From contig NZ_BCXG01000010.1 of NCBI RefSeq assembly GCF_001894985.1, forward strand, positions 1 through 64,000: a stretch of DNA of 64,000 nt. The letters run 5' to 3'. Source of the DNA: Rhodococcus tukisamuensis NBRC 100609. GTDB taxonomy: Bacteria; Actinomycetota; Actinomycetes; Mycobacteriales; Mycobacteriaceae. How positions within the stretch are numbered: the stretch's first letter is position 1; every line of letters starts with the position of its first letter. Below the pieces are notes generated by a model. It was not told where the DNA came from, did not search any database, and worked only from the letters and a program-made list of their open reading frames with translations. Shown here in pieces: positions 12,023 to 21,251 of the stretch. A program made the position numbers and the translations under genes.

Positions 12023-13042
12023 ATGCCCGTTTCCTCCCGTGTCCGTCCACTGACGGTGCTGCGCCGGGCGGGGCGCGCGGCCGTCGCGCCCGCCCTCGTC
12101 GCGTCCGTTCTCGGTGCGGTGCTCGTCGCGCCCGCCCAGGCAGACCCGGTGCCCGGCGGCGCGGCGCGGGTGCTCTCGCAGTCGCAGGTCAATGACGTGC
12201 GGACCCGGCTGTCGGTGTTCTCGCCGTCGATGGACCGGCCGATCACCGTCGACCTGCAACGCCCGGTCGCGGCGTCCGGTGTCCGGCCGACGCTGTACCT
12301 GCTCGACGGCGCCGAGGCGCACGAGGAGGAGAGCGGCTGGACCGCCATGACCGATGTGGGGAACCTGGCCCGCACCGCGAACGTCAACGTGGTGCTTCCT
12401 GTCGGCGGGGCGCACAGCTACTACACCGACTGGCGCAACGTCGACCCGGTGATGGGCCGGCTGTCGTACGAGACATTCCTCACCCAGGAGCTGCCGCCAC
12501 TGATCGACGCGCAGTTCGGGGGGAACGGCGTCAACGCGATCGCCGGCGCGTCGATGGGCGGCGCGGCGGCGCTGACCCTCACGGCCCGGCACCCGGAGCT
12601 GTACCGGGGAGTGGCCGCCTACAGCGACTGCGCCGGCATCAGCAATCCCGTGAACCAGCTGCTCGTCCGGTGGGACGTCGCCCGAGGCGGCGGCGACGTG
12701 GCCAACATGTGGGGCGCCTTCGACGATCCGGCCTGGGCCGCACACGACCCGCACCTGCTCTCCGGGAACCTGCGGGGCAAGCAGATCTACCTGTCCTCGG
12801 GCAACGGCCTGCCGGGCCGGTACAACAACCTGCTCGCCGACCCGCCGATGGAGACGGTCCAGGGCATGTTCGGCGAGTTCGGGGCGATGGTGTGCACCGC
12901 GCAGCTGGGAGCCGCCCTGTCCGCGCAGGGGATCGGCCACACCACCAACCTCCGCCCCACCGGCACCCACAAGTGGGGTTACTGGAACGACGAACTGCAC
13001 GCGTCGTGGCCGACGCTGATGGGGGCGCTGACCTCCCGCTGA
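12023..13042 (+). CDS. Secreted mycolyltransferase/esterase (antigen 85 family)
   Basis: The 339-aa protein carries a Sec signal peptide (Arg-rich N-region, hydrophobic core AAVAPALVASVLGAVLVA, cleavage after AQA). The alpha/beta-hydrolase core has nucleophile GASMGGAAAL, a likely acid in FGEFGAMV, and the His in GTHKWGYW. Antigen 85-type enzymes move mycolic acids from trehalose monomycolate to arabinogalactan or to a second trehalose monomycolate, so this supports a mycolate-bearing envelope. A ribosome site (AAGGAC) precedes ATG 12023. It stands alone between xerD and parA. Confidence 0.88.
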   Translation: MPVSSRVRPLTVLRRAGRAAVAPALVASVLGAVLVAPAQADPVPGGAARVLSQSQVNDVRTRLSVFSPSMDRPITVDLQRPVAASGVRPTLYLLDGAEAHEEESGWTAMTDVGNLARTANVNVVLPVGGAHSYYTDWRNVDPVMGRLSYETFLTQELPPLIDAQFGGNGVNAIAGASMGGAAALTLTARHPELYRGVAAYSDCAGISNPVNQLLVRWDVARGGGDVANMWGAFDDPAWAAHDPHLLSGNLRGKQIYLSSGNGLPGRYNNLLADPPMETVQGMFGEFGAMVCTAQLGAALSAQGIGHTTNLRPTGTHKWGYWNDELHASWPTLMGALTSR

Positions 13043-13168
13043 GCCGGCCGTGGGCCGCGGTGGGGGTGTTTCGGCCCACGGAAGCCCGCGCGTGTCCGTG
13101 CCGGGTTGTCGACGGCAGGCGGTAGCGTCTGCTGCACAGGCAATCGGACGACAGGGGAGCATCGAACC

Positions 13169-14131
13169 GTGGTGACACCGCAGCCGCCCGCGGCGGAGTC
13201 AGAGCGCCCAGGGCAGGAGAGAGCGCTCTTCGACAGCCGGAACTTGGACGTAGCAGGCCGTGCAGACGGCGATCACGGGGTTGGGGACGAGGAGAACCTG
13301 GGACCGACGGGACGGCCGTTGCGGTTCGTGCCCGAGCCGCAGCCGCTGGGCTCGCACGGGCCGGCGAAGGTCATCGCGATGTGCAACCAGAAGGGTGGCG
13401 TCGGGAAGACCACGTCGACCATCAACCTGGGCGCCTCTCTCGCGGAGTGCGGGCGCAAGGTGCTGCTGGTGGACCTCGACCCGCAGGGCGCGCTGTCCGC
13501 GGGACTCGGCGTCGCGCACCACGACCTCGAGCTGACCGTGCACAACCTGCTGGTGGAGCCCCGGGTCTCCATCGACGAGGTGCTGATGCGCACCCGCGTC
13601 GAGAACCTGGACCTGCTGCCGAGCAACATCGACCTGTCCGCCGCGGAGATCCAGCTGGTCAACGAGGTGGGACGCGAACAGACCCTCGGCCGGGTGCTGC
13701 ACCCGGTGCTGGACCGCTACGACTACGTGCTCATCGACTGCCAGCCGTCGCTGGGCCTGCTCACCGTCAACGCGTTGGCCTGCGCGGAGGGCGTCATCAT
13801 CCCGATGGAGTGCGAGTACTTCAGCCTCCGCGGGCTGGCGCTGCTCAACGACACCGTCGAGAAGGTCCGCGACCGACTCAACCCGCGGCTCGAGATGTCT
13901 GGCATCGTCGTGACCATGTTCGACGCGCGGACGCTGCATGCCCGCGACGTGATGTCCCGGGTCGTCGAGGTGTTCGGCGACCTCGTCTACGACACCGTCG
14001 TCAACCGCACCGTGCGCTTCCCGGAGACCAGCGTCGCCGGCGAGCCCATCACCACCTGGGCGCCGAAGTCCGGTGGCGCGCAGGCGTACCGGGCGCTCGC
14101 GCGCGAGGTGATTCACCGGTCCGGTCGGTAG
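13169..14131 (+). CDS. ParA/Soj-family ATPase (Rv1708-like)
   Basis: This 320-aa protein starts at GTG 13169, with AGGGGAGC at 13153-13160. After a ~70-residue disordered N-terminus comes the deviant Walker A KGGVGKTTSTINLG, then LLVDLDPQGA and VLIDCQPSLG. It is an additional ParA-like ATPase paired with scpA/scpB, not the parAB locus near oriC. It probably assists chromosome segregation together with the condensin subunits. Its TAG stop overlaps the scpA GTG start by one base, so it is the first gene of a tightly coupled operon running to der. Confidence 0.9.
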   Translation: MVTPQPPAAESERPGQERALFDSRNLDVAGRADGDHGVGDEENLGPTGRPLRFVPEPQPLGSHGPAKVIAMCNQKGGVGKTTSTINLGASLAECGRKVLLVDLDPQGALSAGLGVAHHDLELTVHNLLVEPRVSIDEVLMRTRVENLDLLPSNIDLSAAEIQLVNEVGREQTLGRVLHPVLDRYDYVLIDCQPSLGLLTVNALACAEGVIIPMECEYFSLRGLALLNDTVEKVRDRLNPRLEMSGIVVTMFDARTLHARDVMSRVVEVFGDLVYDTVVNRTVRFPETSVAGEPITTWAPKSGGAQAYRALAREVIHRSGR

Positions 14132-15066
14132 TGGGCGACGAGACCGCACCGATCGAGAGCGAGTCGACCGATCCCTTCCCGGTCAATCCTGAAGTGGTAG
14201 ATCCTGAAGTGGCAGTTCCTGACGTGGCCGATCCTGGGCGGCCGGAGACTGCGGGGCTGTCGGCTCCGTCGACCGTGGAGAGCGGATTCCGGGTCCGGCT
14301 GCGGAACTTCGAGGGCCCCTTCGACCTGCTGCTCAGCCTGATCAGCCAACGCAAGCTCGACGTCACCGAGGTGGCGTTGCACGCTGTCACCGACGAGTTC
14401 ATCGCGTACACGCGGCTGCTGGGCAGCGACATGGGCCTGGACCAGACCACCGAGTTCCTGGTGGTCGCGGCGACGCTGCTGGACCTCAAGGCGGCGCGGT
14501 TGCTGCCCTCCGGCGACGTCGAGGACGCGGAGGACCTGGCGCTGCTCGAGGCCCGGGACCTGCTCTTCGCGCGGTTGCTGCAGTACCGCGCGTACAAGCA
14601 GGTGGCGCAGCTGTTCGCGGAACTCGAGGCGGCGGCGCTGCGGCGGTACCCGCGGTCCGTCTCCCTGGAGGACAAGTTCGCGGGGCTGCTGCCCGAGGTC
14701 CTGCTCGGCGTCGACCCGCAGCGGTTCGCGGAGATCGCCGCCACCGCGTTCGCGCCGCGGCCGGTCCCCACCGTCGGCCTCGACCACCTGCACGTGCCGA
14801 CGGTGTCGGTACCCGAGCAGGCCGCGCTCGTGCTGGACCTGCTCAAGGCCCGGGGGATCGGCGAGTGGGCGACCTTCGACGAGCTGATCGTCGGCTGCGA
14901 CGTCACCGTGCAGATCGTGGCAAGATTTCTGGCGCTGCTCGAGCTCTACCGTGAGCAGGCCGTGGCGTTCGAACAGCCCGAGCCGCTCGGCGAGCTACGG
15001 GTGAGCTGGACCGGTGACGTGGACGCGGACGGGCGGACCCTGGTGAGTGCGGAGGACTACGGATGA
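14131..15066 (+). CDS. scpA: Segregation and condensation protein A
   Basis: The 311-aa kleisin bridges SMC heads. The family core begins at FRVRLRNFEGPFDLLLSLI and continues with KLDVTEVAL, TEFLVVAATLLDLKAARLLP and a C-terminal winged helix. The N-terminal ~45 residues hold an imperfect pentapeptide repeat (NPEVV-DPEVA-VPDVA-DP) encoded by near-identical 15-base units at about 14185-14235. The GTG start overlaps the parA stop, and the stop overlaps the scpB start (ATGA). Confidence 0.92.
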   Translation: MGDETAPIESESTDPFPVNPEVVDPEVAVPDVADPGRPETAGLSAPSTVESGFRVRLRNFEGPFDLLLSLISQRKLDVTEVALHAVTDEFIAYTRLLGSDMGLDQTTEFLVVAATLLDLKAARLLPSGDVEDAEDLALLEARDLLFARLLQYRAYKQVAQLFAELEAAALRRYPRSVSLEDKFAGLLPEVLLGVDPQRFAEIAATAFAPRPVPTVGLDHLHVPTVSVPEQAALVLDLLKARGIGEWATFDELIVGCDVTVQIVARFLALLELYREQAVAFEQPEPLGELRVSWTGDVDADGRTLVSAEDYG

Positions 15067-15893
15067 GCGCGGTCGACGAGAGCCGGGAGGAGGCCGGAGC
15101 GGCCTCCGAGTTCGACATCGGTGGTTTCGAAGCCGGGGGTTTCGAAGCCGCGGGCGTCGGCGACGACGGTTTCGAAGCCGGGGGTTTCGAAGCCGCGGGC
15201 GTCGGCGACGACGGTTTCGACGACGACGGTTTCGACGACGCGGAGGCGCAGGACCGGCTCTCGGACGGTGAACTCGACGCCGCGCTGGAGGCAGTGCTGC
15301 TGGTGGTGGACTCGCCGGCGAGTAACGACGCGCTCGCGTCCGCGGTCGGCGACAAGCCCGCGCGGGTACGCGGGCGACTGCGTGCGATGGCGGCGGCACT
15401 GACCGCACGGCGCAGCGGAATCGACCTCCGGTACGCCGGCGACGGCTGGCGTTTCTACACCAGGAACGAGTACGCGCCGTACGTCGAGCGACTGCTCCTC
15501 GACGGTGCCAGGTCGAAGCTCACACGTGCGGCGTTGGAAACCTTGGCCGTTGTTGCGTACCGTCAACCATTGACCCGTGCACGGGTGAGTGCGGTTCGCG
15601 GTGTGAATGTCGACGGCGTGATGCGTACCCTGCTTGCCCGCGGACTGGTCTCGGAGGCCGGTGTGGACTCCGAGACCAATGCAACGACCTACGCGACGAC
15701 CGAGCTGTTCCTGGAACGGCTCGGCCTCGCGTCGCTGGCAGACCTGCCGGCACTGGCACCGCTGCTACCCGACGTCGACGTCATCGACGACATCAGCGAC
15801 GACATGGAGTCAGACCCGCGGTTCACCAAACTGGGAACCGGCCGGGCGGGATCCAAACCCGATTTGGACACCCGAATTGATAGTGAAGAGTGA
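15063..15893 (+). CDS. scpB: Segregation and condensation protein B
   Basis: The 276-aa protein has the two winged-helix domains of ScpB, including ALEAVLLVVDSPASNDALA, a WRFYTR strand, TRAALETLAVVAYRQPLTRA and GLVSEAG. It dimerises and binds the ScpA kleisin. Residues ~15-60 are an acidic Phe/Gly-rich repeat, GFEAGGFEAAGVGDD twice and then FDDDG units, ahead of the conserved domain. That segment is not part of the family core. It is coupled to scpA. Confidence 0.92.
   Translation: MSAVDESREEAGAASEFDIGGFEAGGFEAAGVGDDGFEAGGFEAAGVGDDGFDDDGFDDAEAQDRLSDGELDAALEAVLLVVDSPASNDALASAVGDKPARVRGRLRAMAAALTARRSGIDLRYAGDGWRFYTRNEYAPYVERLLLDGARSKLTRAALETLAVVAYRQPLTRARVSAVRGVNVDGVMRTLLARGLVSEAGVDSETNATTYATTELFLERLGLASLADLPALAPLLPDVDVIDDISDDMESDPRFTKLGTGRAGSKPDLDTRIDSEE
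15123..15240 (+). repeat. In-frame tandem repeat in scpB
   Basis: A 45-base unit (15123-15167) is repeated exactly at 15168-15212. It is followed by two shorter 15-base GGTTTCGACGACGAC-type units. Each 45-mer contains GGTTTCGAAGCCG twice. All copies stay in frame in scpB and encode acidic Gly/Phe-rich sequence. Confidence 0.9.
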
Positions 15894-15905
15894 CAGGACC
15901 CTCAA

Positions 15906-17474
15906 GTGAACAAGCCCGCTCGCCGAGATGGCACACCGGACCGTGGCAGGAGCAATCCCGCCGACAGAAATTCGTACCAGAAGGACTCACCCCGCACGGG
16001 GTCGGGTTCGCGGGGTGGCGCACCCCGCAGTTCCTCCCCGCGCGATTCCTACCAGCGCGATGACTCCCCGCGTGGCGGCGCCCCCCGCGGCGGCAGCACT
16101 CGCGGCTCCTCCTCCTACGATCGCGGCGCGGCGCCTCGTGGCGGTGCTCCCCGTGGTGGCGAGTCGCGTGGTTCCTACGATCGCGGCGCGGCCCCTCGTG
16201 GTGGCGCTTCCCGTGGCGGCTACGAGCGCGGCGGCGAGTCGCGTGGTTCGTACGATCGCGGTGCCGCGCCTCGTGGCGGTGCTCCCCGTGGTGGCGAGTC
16301 GCGTGGTTCCTACGACCGCGGCGCAGCACCCCGTGGTGCGGCCCCTCGTGGCGGCGCTCCCCGTGGCGGCTACGAGCGCGGCGGCGAGTCGCATGGTTCG
16401 TACGATCGCGGTGCGGCGCCCCGTGGCGGTGCTCCCCGTGGTGGCGAGTCGCGTGGTTCCTACGACCGCGGCGCAGCACCCCGTGGCGGCGCTCCCCGTG
16501 GCGGCGATTCTCGTGCTCCGTACGAGCGCACCGAGCGGGGCGGCGCCCCCCGTGGCGCAGCTCCCCGTGGTGCCGCCCCTCGTGGCGCGGGCCAGCCGCC
16601 GGCGGATCAGAACAAGTACGGCAAGCCCAAGGCGGCCAAGCCGCAGCGCGCCCAGGCGGCCGCACCCAAGATCAGCAACGCCAAGCCCGCACGGCACCAG
16701 CACACCGACGAGGCCTCCGGGCCTCCGCGGATGGCGGCCGGCGAGGGCATGCGCCTGCAGAAGGTGCTGGCTCAGGCCGGCGTCGCCTCGCGGCGTGCCG
16801 CCGAGGAACTGATCGACCAGGGGCGCGTCGAGGTCGACGGCCGCATCGTCGTCGAGCAGGGCCTGCGGGTCGACCCCGAGAACGCGGTGGTCCGTGTCGA
16901 CGGCGTCCGCGTCGTCGTCAAGAAGGACCTGGTCCACATCGCGCTGAACAAGCCGCGTGGCTGGCAGTCCACGATGTCCGACGACCTCGGTCGCCCGTGC
17001 ATCGGCGACATCGTCTCCGAGCGGGTGTCCGCAGGGCAGCGGCTGTTTCACGTCGGCCGGCTCGACGCCGACACCGAGGGACTTATCCTGCTGACCAACG
17101 ACGGCGACCTGGCTCACCGGCTGATGCATCCGTCGTTCGAGGTGCCGAAGACCTACCTGGCCACGGTGTCCGGGACGGTCGAGCGCAGTCTCGGCAAGAC
17201 ACTGAAGGCGGGTGTCGAACTCGAGGACGGCCCGGCCAAGGTCGACCAGTTCGCGCTGCTCGACATCGGCGAGGGCAAGTCCCTGGTGAAGATCGTGCTG
17301 CACGAGGGACGCAAGCACATCGTGCGCCGGCTGCTCGAGGCCGTCGGGCACCCGGTGGTGCGCCTGGTCCGGACCGACATCGGTGCGGTTGCGCTCGGCG
17401 ACGGGCGTCCGGGCACCCTGCGGGTGCTCGGACAAGGCGAGGTCGGCAGCCTGTACCAGGCGGTCGGTCTGTGA
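15906..17474 (+). CDS. rluB: 23S rRNA pseudouridine synthase RluB with long RGG-like N-terminal extension
   Basis: The C-terminal ~245 residues are a complete RluB/RsuA enzyme: an S4 domain ([19 protein letters not shown], about residues 280-340), catalytic-Asp motif [19 protein letters not shown], and the [12 protein letters not shown] segment. It makes pseudouridine in the 23S peptidyl-transferase region. Residues ~17-235 form a low-complexity repeat of [12 protein letters not shown] and GGYERGG units, absent from the 254-aa M. tuberculosis protein. The extension resembles eukaryotic RGG RNA-binding tracts. It lies 12 bases after scpB and overlaps cmk by GTGA. Confidence 0.92.
   Translation: MNKPARRDGTPDRGRSNPADRNSYQKDSPRTGSGSRGGAPRSSSPRDSYQRDDSPRGGAPRGGSTRGSSSYDRGAAPRGGAPRGGESRGSYDRGAAPRGGASRGGYERGGESRGSYDRGAAPRGGAPRGGESRGSYDRGAAPRGAAPRGGAPRGGYERGGESHGSYDRGAAPRGGAPRGGESRGSYDRGAAPRGGAPRGGDSRAPYERTERGGAPRGAAPRGAAPRGAGQPPADQNKYGKPKAAKPQRAQAAAPKISNAKPARHQHTDEASGPPRMAAGEGMRLQKVLAQAGVASRRAAEELIDQGRVEVDGRIVVEQGLRVDPENAVVRVDGVRVVVKKDLVHIALNKPRGWQSTMSDDLGRPCIGDIVSERVSAGQRLFHVGRLDADTEGLILLTNDGDLAHRLMHPSFEVPKTYLATVSGTVERSLGKTLKAGVELEDGPAKVDQFALLDIGEGKSLVKIVLHEGRKHIVRRLLEAVGHPVVRLVRTDIGAVALGDGRPGTLRVLGQGEVGSLYQAVGL
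16060..16600 (+). repeat. Gly-Arg-rich coding repeat in rluB
   Basis: Units encoding [20 protein letters not shown] (about 60 bases) recur at least five times. A larger unit of about 135-150 bases, beginning GGYERGGES, occurs twice with small differences (Arg to His once, and one extra AAPRG). Reading frame is conserved throughout, and third positions vary between copies, so selection at the protein level is likely. Confidence 0.85.
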
Positions 17475-18196
17475 CCGGAGCGAGCGCGGCGACCGAGACC
17501 GCTCAGAGGACCGGTAGCCGACTCGTCGTGGCCATGGACGGACCGTCCGGCACCGGCAAGTCGAGCGTGTCCCGACGCCTCGCGATCGGACTGGCCGCGC
17601 GCTACCTCGACACCGGTGCGATGTACCGGATCGCCACGCTGCACGCGTTGCGCTCCGGCGTCGACGTGTCCGATCCCGCGGCGGTCGCCGCGGCGACCGA
17701 GTCGCTCGAGCTGAACGTCGGCACCGATCCGGAGTCGAACCGGGTGCTGCTCGCGGGCGAGGACGTCACCGACGAGATCCGCGGCGCCGCGGTGACCGCC
17801 GCGGTCTCCGCGGTCGCGGCGGTGCCGGAGGTGCGGACCATCCTGGTGGACAAGCAGCGGCAGCTGGTCGCCGGCACCGAGCGGATCGTCGTGGAGGGCC
17901 GGGACATCGGCACCGTGGTGCTGCCCGACGCCGACGTGAAGATCTACCTGACCGCGTCCGCCGAGGCGCGGGCGCAGCGGCGGAACACACAGAATGTCGC
18001 CGAGGGTCGCGGTGACGACCTCGCGGCAGTGCTCGCCGACGTGAAGCGGCGCGACCATCTGGACTCGACCCGTGAGGTGTCCCCGCTGCGGCCCGCAGAG
18101 GACTCGGTGACCGTCGACACCAGTGAACTGGGCATAGAAGACGTGATCGGCAGGTTGCTGCTGGTGGTGCGCGAAAGAACTGGAGCAGTGCAGTGA
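17471..18196 (+). CDS. cmk: Cytidylate kinase
   Basis: The 241-aa kinase phosphorylates CMP/dCMP. It has the P-loop GPSGTGKSS near residue 22, followed by [26 protein letters not shown] and [10 protein letters not shown] in the expected order. GTG 17471 overlaps the rluB stop, and its TGA overlaps the der start. The rluB-cmk-der order is as in mycobacteria (Rv1711-Rv1713). Confidence 0.94.
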   Translation: MTGASAATETAQRTGSRLVVAMDGPSGTGKSSVSRRLAIGLAARYLDTGAMYRIATLHALRSGVDVSDPAAVAAATESLELNVGTDPESNRVLLAGEDVTDEIRGAAVTAAVSAVAAVPEVRTILVDKQRQLVAGTERIVVEGRDIGTVVLPDADVKIYLTASAEARAQRRNTQNVAEGRGDDLAAVLADVKRRDHLDSTREVSPLRPAEDSVTVDTSELGIEDVIGRLLLVVRERTGAVQ

Positions 18197-19638
18197 CCGA
18201 GAGTGTGGACATCGGCGGAGCGAGTTTCGTCGGAGATGGCGTCTGGAACGAGGAGTCGGACTGGGAGCTTGCCGACTTCGTCGACGGTGAGGAGGGCTTC
18301 GAGGACGTTGCCGTCCCCACCCTCGCGATCGTCGGCCGCCCCAACGTCGGCAAGTCGACGCTGGTCAACCGGATCATCGGCCGCCGTGAGGCCGTCGTCG
18401 AGGACATTCCGGGCGTGACCCGGGACCGTGTCTCGTACGACGCCAACTGGGCCGGCCGACGCTTCCTGGTGCAGGACACCGGCGGCTGGGAGCCCGACGC
18501 GAAGGGCCTGCAGCAGTCGGTGGCGCGTCAGGCCGAGCTGGCGATGTCGACCGCCGACGCGATCATCCTGGTGGTAGACGCGGTGGTCGGCGCGACCGCC
18601 ACCGACGAGGCCGCCGCAAGGGTGCTGCGTCGGTCGAAGACACCGGTCATCCTGGTGGCCAACAAGGTCGACGACGAGCGCACCGAGTCCGAGGTGGCCG
18701 CACTCTGGTCGCTCGGCCTGGGCCAGCCGTACTCGGTGAGCGCGATCCACGGCCGCGGCACCGGCGACCTGCTCGACCAGGTGCTGGCCGACCTGCCGGA
18801 GACCCCTCGTGAGGGCACCGCCGGACAGGGCCCGCGCCGCGTCGCGCTGGTCGGCAAGCCGAACGTCGGCAAGTCCAGCCTGATCAACAAGCTCTCCGGC
18901 TCCGAGCGGTCCGTCGTGCACGACGTCGCCGGCACCACCGTCGACCCGGTCGACTCGCTGGTGGAGCTGGGCGAGAAGGTGTGGCGTTTCGTCGACACCG
19001 CGGGCCTGCGCAAGAAGGTCAGCCATGCCAGCGGGCACGAGTTCTACGCCTCGCTGCGCACCAAGGGCGCCATCGAGGCGGCCGAGGTGGCGATCCTGCT
19101 GATCGACGCCTCTCAGCCGATCACCGAGCAGGATCTGCGGGTGCTGTCGATGGTCTCCGACGCGGGCCGGGCGCTGGTGCTGGCCTTCAACAAGTGGGAC
19201 CTCGTCGACGAGGACCGCCGGTTGATGCTGGAGAAGGAGATCGACCGCGAGCTGGTGCGGGTGCCGTGGGCGCAGCGGGTCAACATCTCCGCACACACCG
19301 GCCGGGCCGTGCAGAAGCTGGTGCCCGCGCTGGAGACGGCGCTCGAGTCCTGGGACAAGCGCGTCCCGACGGGCCGGCTGAACACCTGGCTCAAGGAGGT
19401 CGTGGCCGCGACGCCGCCGCCGATGCGCGGCGGCCGGCTGCCGCGGATCATGTTCGCCACCCAGGCGGGCACCCGTCCGCCGACCTTCGTGCTGTTCACC
19501 ACGGGCTTCCTGGAGGCCGGCTACCGTCGGTTCCTGGAGCGCCGGCTGCGCGAGGAGTTCGGCTTCGACGGCAGCCCGGTGCGGGTCTCCGTGCGGGTGC
19601 GTGAGAAGCGTGAGCGCAACAACAAGAAGCGGTACTGA
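18193..19638 (+). CDS. der: Ribosome-biogenesis GTPase Der (EngA)
   Basis: The 481-aa protein contains two tandem G domains, with P-loops GRPNVGKST (near residue 45) and GKPNVGKSS (near residue 219). G3 motifs are DTGG and DTAG, and G4 motifs NKVD and NKWD. A C-terminal KH-like domain ends in a Lys/Arg-rich tail. It acts in 50S subunit maturation. The N-terminal ~40 acidic residues are an actinobacterial extension. It is the last gene of the parA operon and a terminator follows. Confidence 0.95.
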   Translation: MTESVDIGGASFVGDGVWNEESDWELADFVDGEEGFEDVAVPTLAIVGRPNVGKSTLVNRIIGRREAVVEDIPGVTRDRVSYDANWAGRRFLVQDTGGWEPDAKGLQQSVARQAELAMSTADAIILVVDAVVGATATDEAAARVLRRSKTPVILVANKVDDERTESEVAALWSLGLGQPYSVSAIHGRGTGDLLDQVLADLPETPREGTAGQGPRRVALVGKPNVGKSSLINKLSGSERSVVHDVAGTTVDPVDSLVELGEKVWRFVDTAGLRKKVSHASGHEFYASLRTKGAIEAAEVAILLIDASQPITEQDLRVLSMVSDAGRALVLAFNKWDLVDEDRRLMLEKEIDRELVRVPWAQRVNISAHTGRAVQKLVPALETALESWDKRVPTGRLNTWLKEVVAATPPPMRGGRLPRIMFATQAGTRPPTFVLFTTGFLEAGYRRFLERRLREEFGFDGSPVRVSVRVREKRERNNKKRY

Positions 19639-19658
19639 CAAGACGCGGTACTGACGCG

Positions 19659-19697
19659 ACGGGGCGACGGCAATGTGCCGTCGCCCCGTTTCGTTTG
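19659..19697 (+). terminator. Intrinsic terminator after der
   Basis: A 14-bp perfect GC-rich stem (19659-19672 with 19676-19689, three-base loop) is followed by TTCGTTT. It lies 21 bases after der and should end the parA-der transcript. The sequence GCGGTACTGAC spanning the der stop is repeated once just before the hairpin. Confidence 0.85.
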
Positions 19698-19812
19698 CCG
19701 CGGTGGTGTCCGGGGAGGCGCTGTCGGACGGGTGAAACAGGCCGCCGACCAGTCGATTCGCGATCCGGAGTGCCACTGATGTAATCTCATCGAGCACCCG
19801 CAAGGGGGCAAA

Positions 19813-19886
19813 CGGGCTGTGGCGCAGCTTGGTAGCGCACCTGACTGGGGGTCAGGTGGTCGCAGGTTCAAATCCTGTCAGCCCGA
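19813..19886 (+). tRNA. tRNA-Pro (anticodon GGG)
   Basis: The acceptor stem pairs CGGGCTG (19813-19819) with CAGCCCG (19879-19885). The anticodon stem CCTGA/TCAGG encloses a loop with GGG, and the T arm is GCAGG-TTCAAAT-CCTGT. The length is 74 bases without an encoded CCA. Confidence 0.96.
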
Positions 19887-19892
19887 CAGTTG

Positions 19893-19926
19893 AAGGCGGT
19901 TCCGGAGAAATCCGGAACCGCCTTTT
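19893..19926 (+). terminator. Intrinsic terminator after tRNA-Pro
   Basis: A 14-bp perfect inverted repeat (19893-19906 with 19911-19924, GAAA loop) ends in a short T run, seven bases beyond the tRNA. Confidence 0.85.
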
Positions 19927-20045
19927 CTGTGTTCCGGGGCGGGTGGATTCCCGTGCCGTCGGAACTCAGCGCTCGGGACTCGAGTCGCTCGGACCTGCGG
20001 TCCGGAACCGCACCGGGCCGCTACTGTCGGTCCATGGAGGCACCG

Positions 20046-20648
20046 ATGCTCACCCGCGAGTCCTGCGCCGCCGCCCTCGGGGCGTTCGAGACGCGCACCG
20101 CCGACCTGGGCGGCCGACGTCACGCCGCGGTCGCGCTGGCCGTGGTGACGCGGGCAGGCGCGGAGCCGACCCTCCTGCTCACCCTGCGCCCGAGCAAGAT
20201 GCGCGCACACCCCGGCCAGTTCGCGCTGCCGGGCGGCGCCATCGACCCGGGGGAGACGCCGCCGGAGGCCGCGATCCGGGAGCTCGAGGAGGAGCTGGGG
20301 GTGCGGGCCGCGCCGTCGGGAGTGCTCGGTCGGCTCGACGACTTCGTCACCCGCTCCGGGTACGTCATCACCCCGGTGGTCGTGTGGGTCGGTGACCTGG
20401 ACGCGCCGCTCGCGCCGAACCCCGACGAGGTGGCCCTCGTCTTCGAGGTGACGATGGCCGAACTGGATCGCGAACCGCGCTTCCACGCGATCGCCGACAG
20501 CCCGGAACCGTTGATCCAGTGGCCTTTTCGCGGTGAGTACCTGTTCGCGCCGACCGCCGCGGTCATGCACCAGTTCCGGGAGGTGGTGCTGCGCGGCAGG
20601 CACACCCGGGTGGACGCGTTCGCCCAGCCGGACTTCGCGGCCCGCTGA
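20046..20648 (+). CDS. NUDIX hydrolase, CoA-pyrophosphatase type
   Basis: This 200-aa protein carries the UPF0035/CoA-diphosphatase signature SKMRAHPGQFALPGG followed by the Nudix box GGAIDPGETPPEAAIREL-EEELG. It probably cleaves CoA or acyl-CoA to phosphopantetheine and 3',5'-ADP. ATG 20046 is preferred because GGAGG lies five bases upstream. ATG 20034 is an alternative and sits six bases after a TACTGT -10-like element. It converges on the DUF1990 gene with a nine-base gap. Confidence 0.88.
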   Translation: MLTRESCAAALGAFETRTADLGGRRHAAVALAVVTRAGAEPTLLLTLRPSKMRAHPGQFALPGGAIDPGETPPEAAIRELEEELGVRAAPSGVLGRLDDFVTRSGYVITPVVVWVGDLDAPLAPNPDEVALVFEVTMAELDREPRFHAIADSPEPLIQWPFRGEYLFAPTAAVMHQFREVVLRGRHTRVDAFAQPDFAAR

Positions 20649-20657
20649 TCGGCGACC

Positions 20658-21251
20658 CTAGACGGACCTGACGGCGCGAAGGTAGCGGCGGGTGATCACG
20701 GACTGAACCATCCGGTTCGCGGGACCGGCCAGGCTGACGAGCCGGTTTCCGGGCCGCGAGAATGCGGTGATGCGGGTCAGTACGTCGCCGGAATCGGGGT
20801 CCAGCTCCACGACGAAGGACTCCTCGCCGCATTCGGGATGGCCCGGGAGGGTCCCGTACGCGAATCCCCGGCGCAGCGGCTCGTCGACCACGTACACGAC
20901 GCGACACGGGACCCGGAGCGGCCCGAGGCCCAGCACGGCGACGGCGCCGGGCTGCGCCACCGGCGTCGACGCGGTGACGCGCAGCCCGGCGCCCCGGTGC
21001 ATGTCCCAGCCGAGAACCGTCGCGGCCGCACGTTCGAACGTCGCGGCCCCGTGGCCGACCGACCGCGCCTCGTGCACGTGGTGGTATCCCGCGGGCAGGC
21101 GGCCGCGGGTGGCCCCGACCTCCGGGTAGGTCAGTGGCTTCGATTCGTAGGCGGCGAGGTTCACGTGTCCATGGTGCCCGAGCGCGGTTACCTCGGCAGG
21201 AGCGGCGATCGCCGCGCGCCGGTGCCGCAGCGCGTCTACCGTTTCGGTCAT
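20658..21251 (-). CDS. DUF1990 protein
   Basis: The 197-aa protein matches the DUF1990 pattern: LTYPEVGATR, then GYHHVHEARSVGHG, then PGHPECGEESF. The family is uncharacterised and has a SRPBCC/StAR-like small-molecule-binding fold. The start at ATG 21251 would share two bases with the divergent start of the neighbouring beta-propeller. A GTG near 21165 (VNLAAYESK), closer to the conserved domain, may be the real start. Confidence 0.75.
   Translation of the reverse strand: MTETVDALRHRRAAIAAPAEVTALGHHGHVNLAAYESKPLTYPEVGATRGRLPAGYHHVHEARSVGHGAATFERAAATVLGWDMHRGAGLRVTASTPVAQPGAVAVLGLGPLRVPCRVVYVVDEPLRRGFAYGTLPGHPECGEESFVVELDPDSGDVLTRITAFSRPGNRLVSLAGPANRMVQSVITRRYLRAVRSV

Noticed and set aside
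13169-14131. Chromosomal parA near oriC
   Set aside because: No parB or parS and no dnaA-region genes are nearby; the scpA/scpB context marks the second ParA-like family instead.
16060-16600. CRISPR-like repeat array
   Set aside because: The repeats are contiguous, variable, in frame and coding (Gly/Arg-rich RluB extension); there are no unique spacers or cas genes.
19813-19886. tRNA-Pro as an integration site
   Set aside because: No integrase is adjacent and no repeat of the tRNA 3' end was noticed downstream in the window; neighbouring genes are housekeeping.
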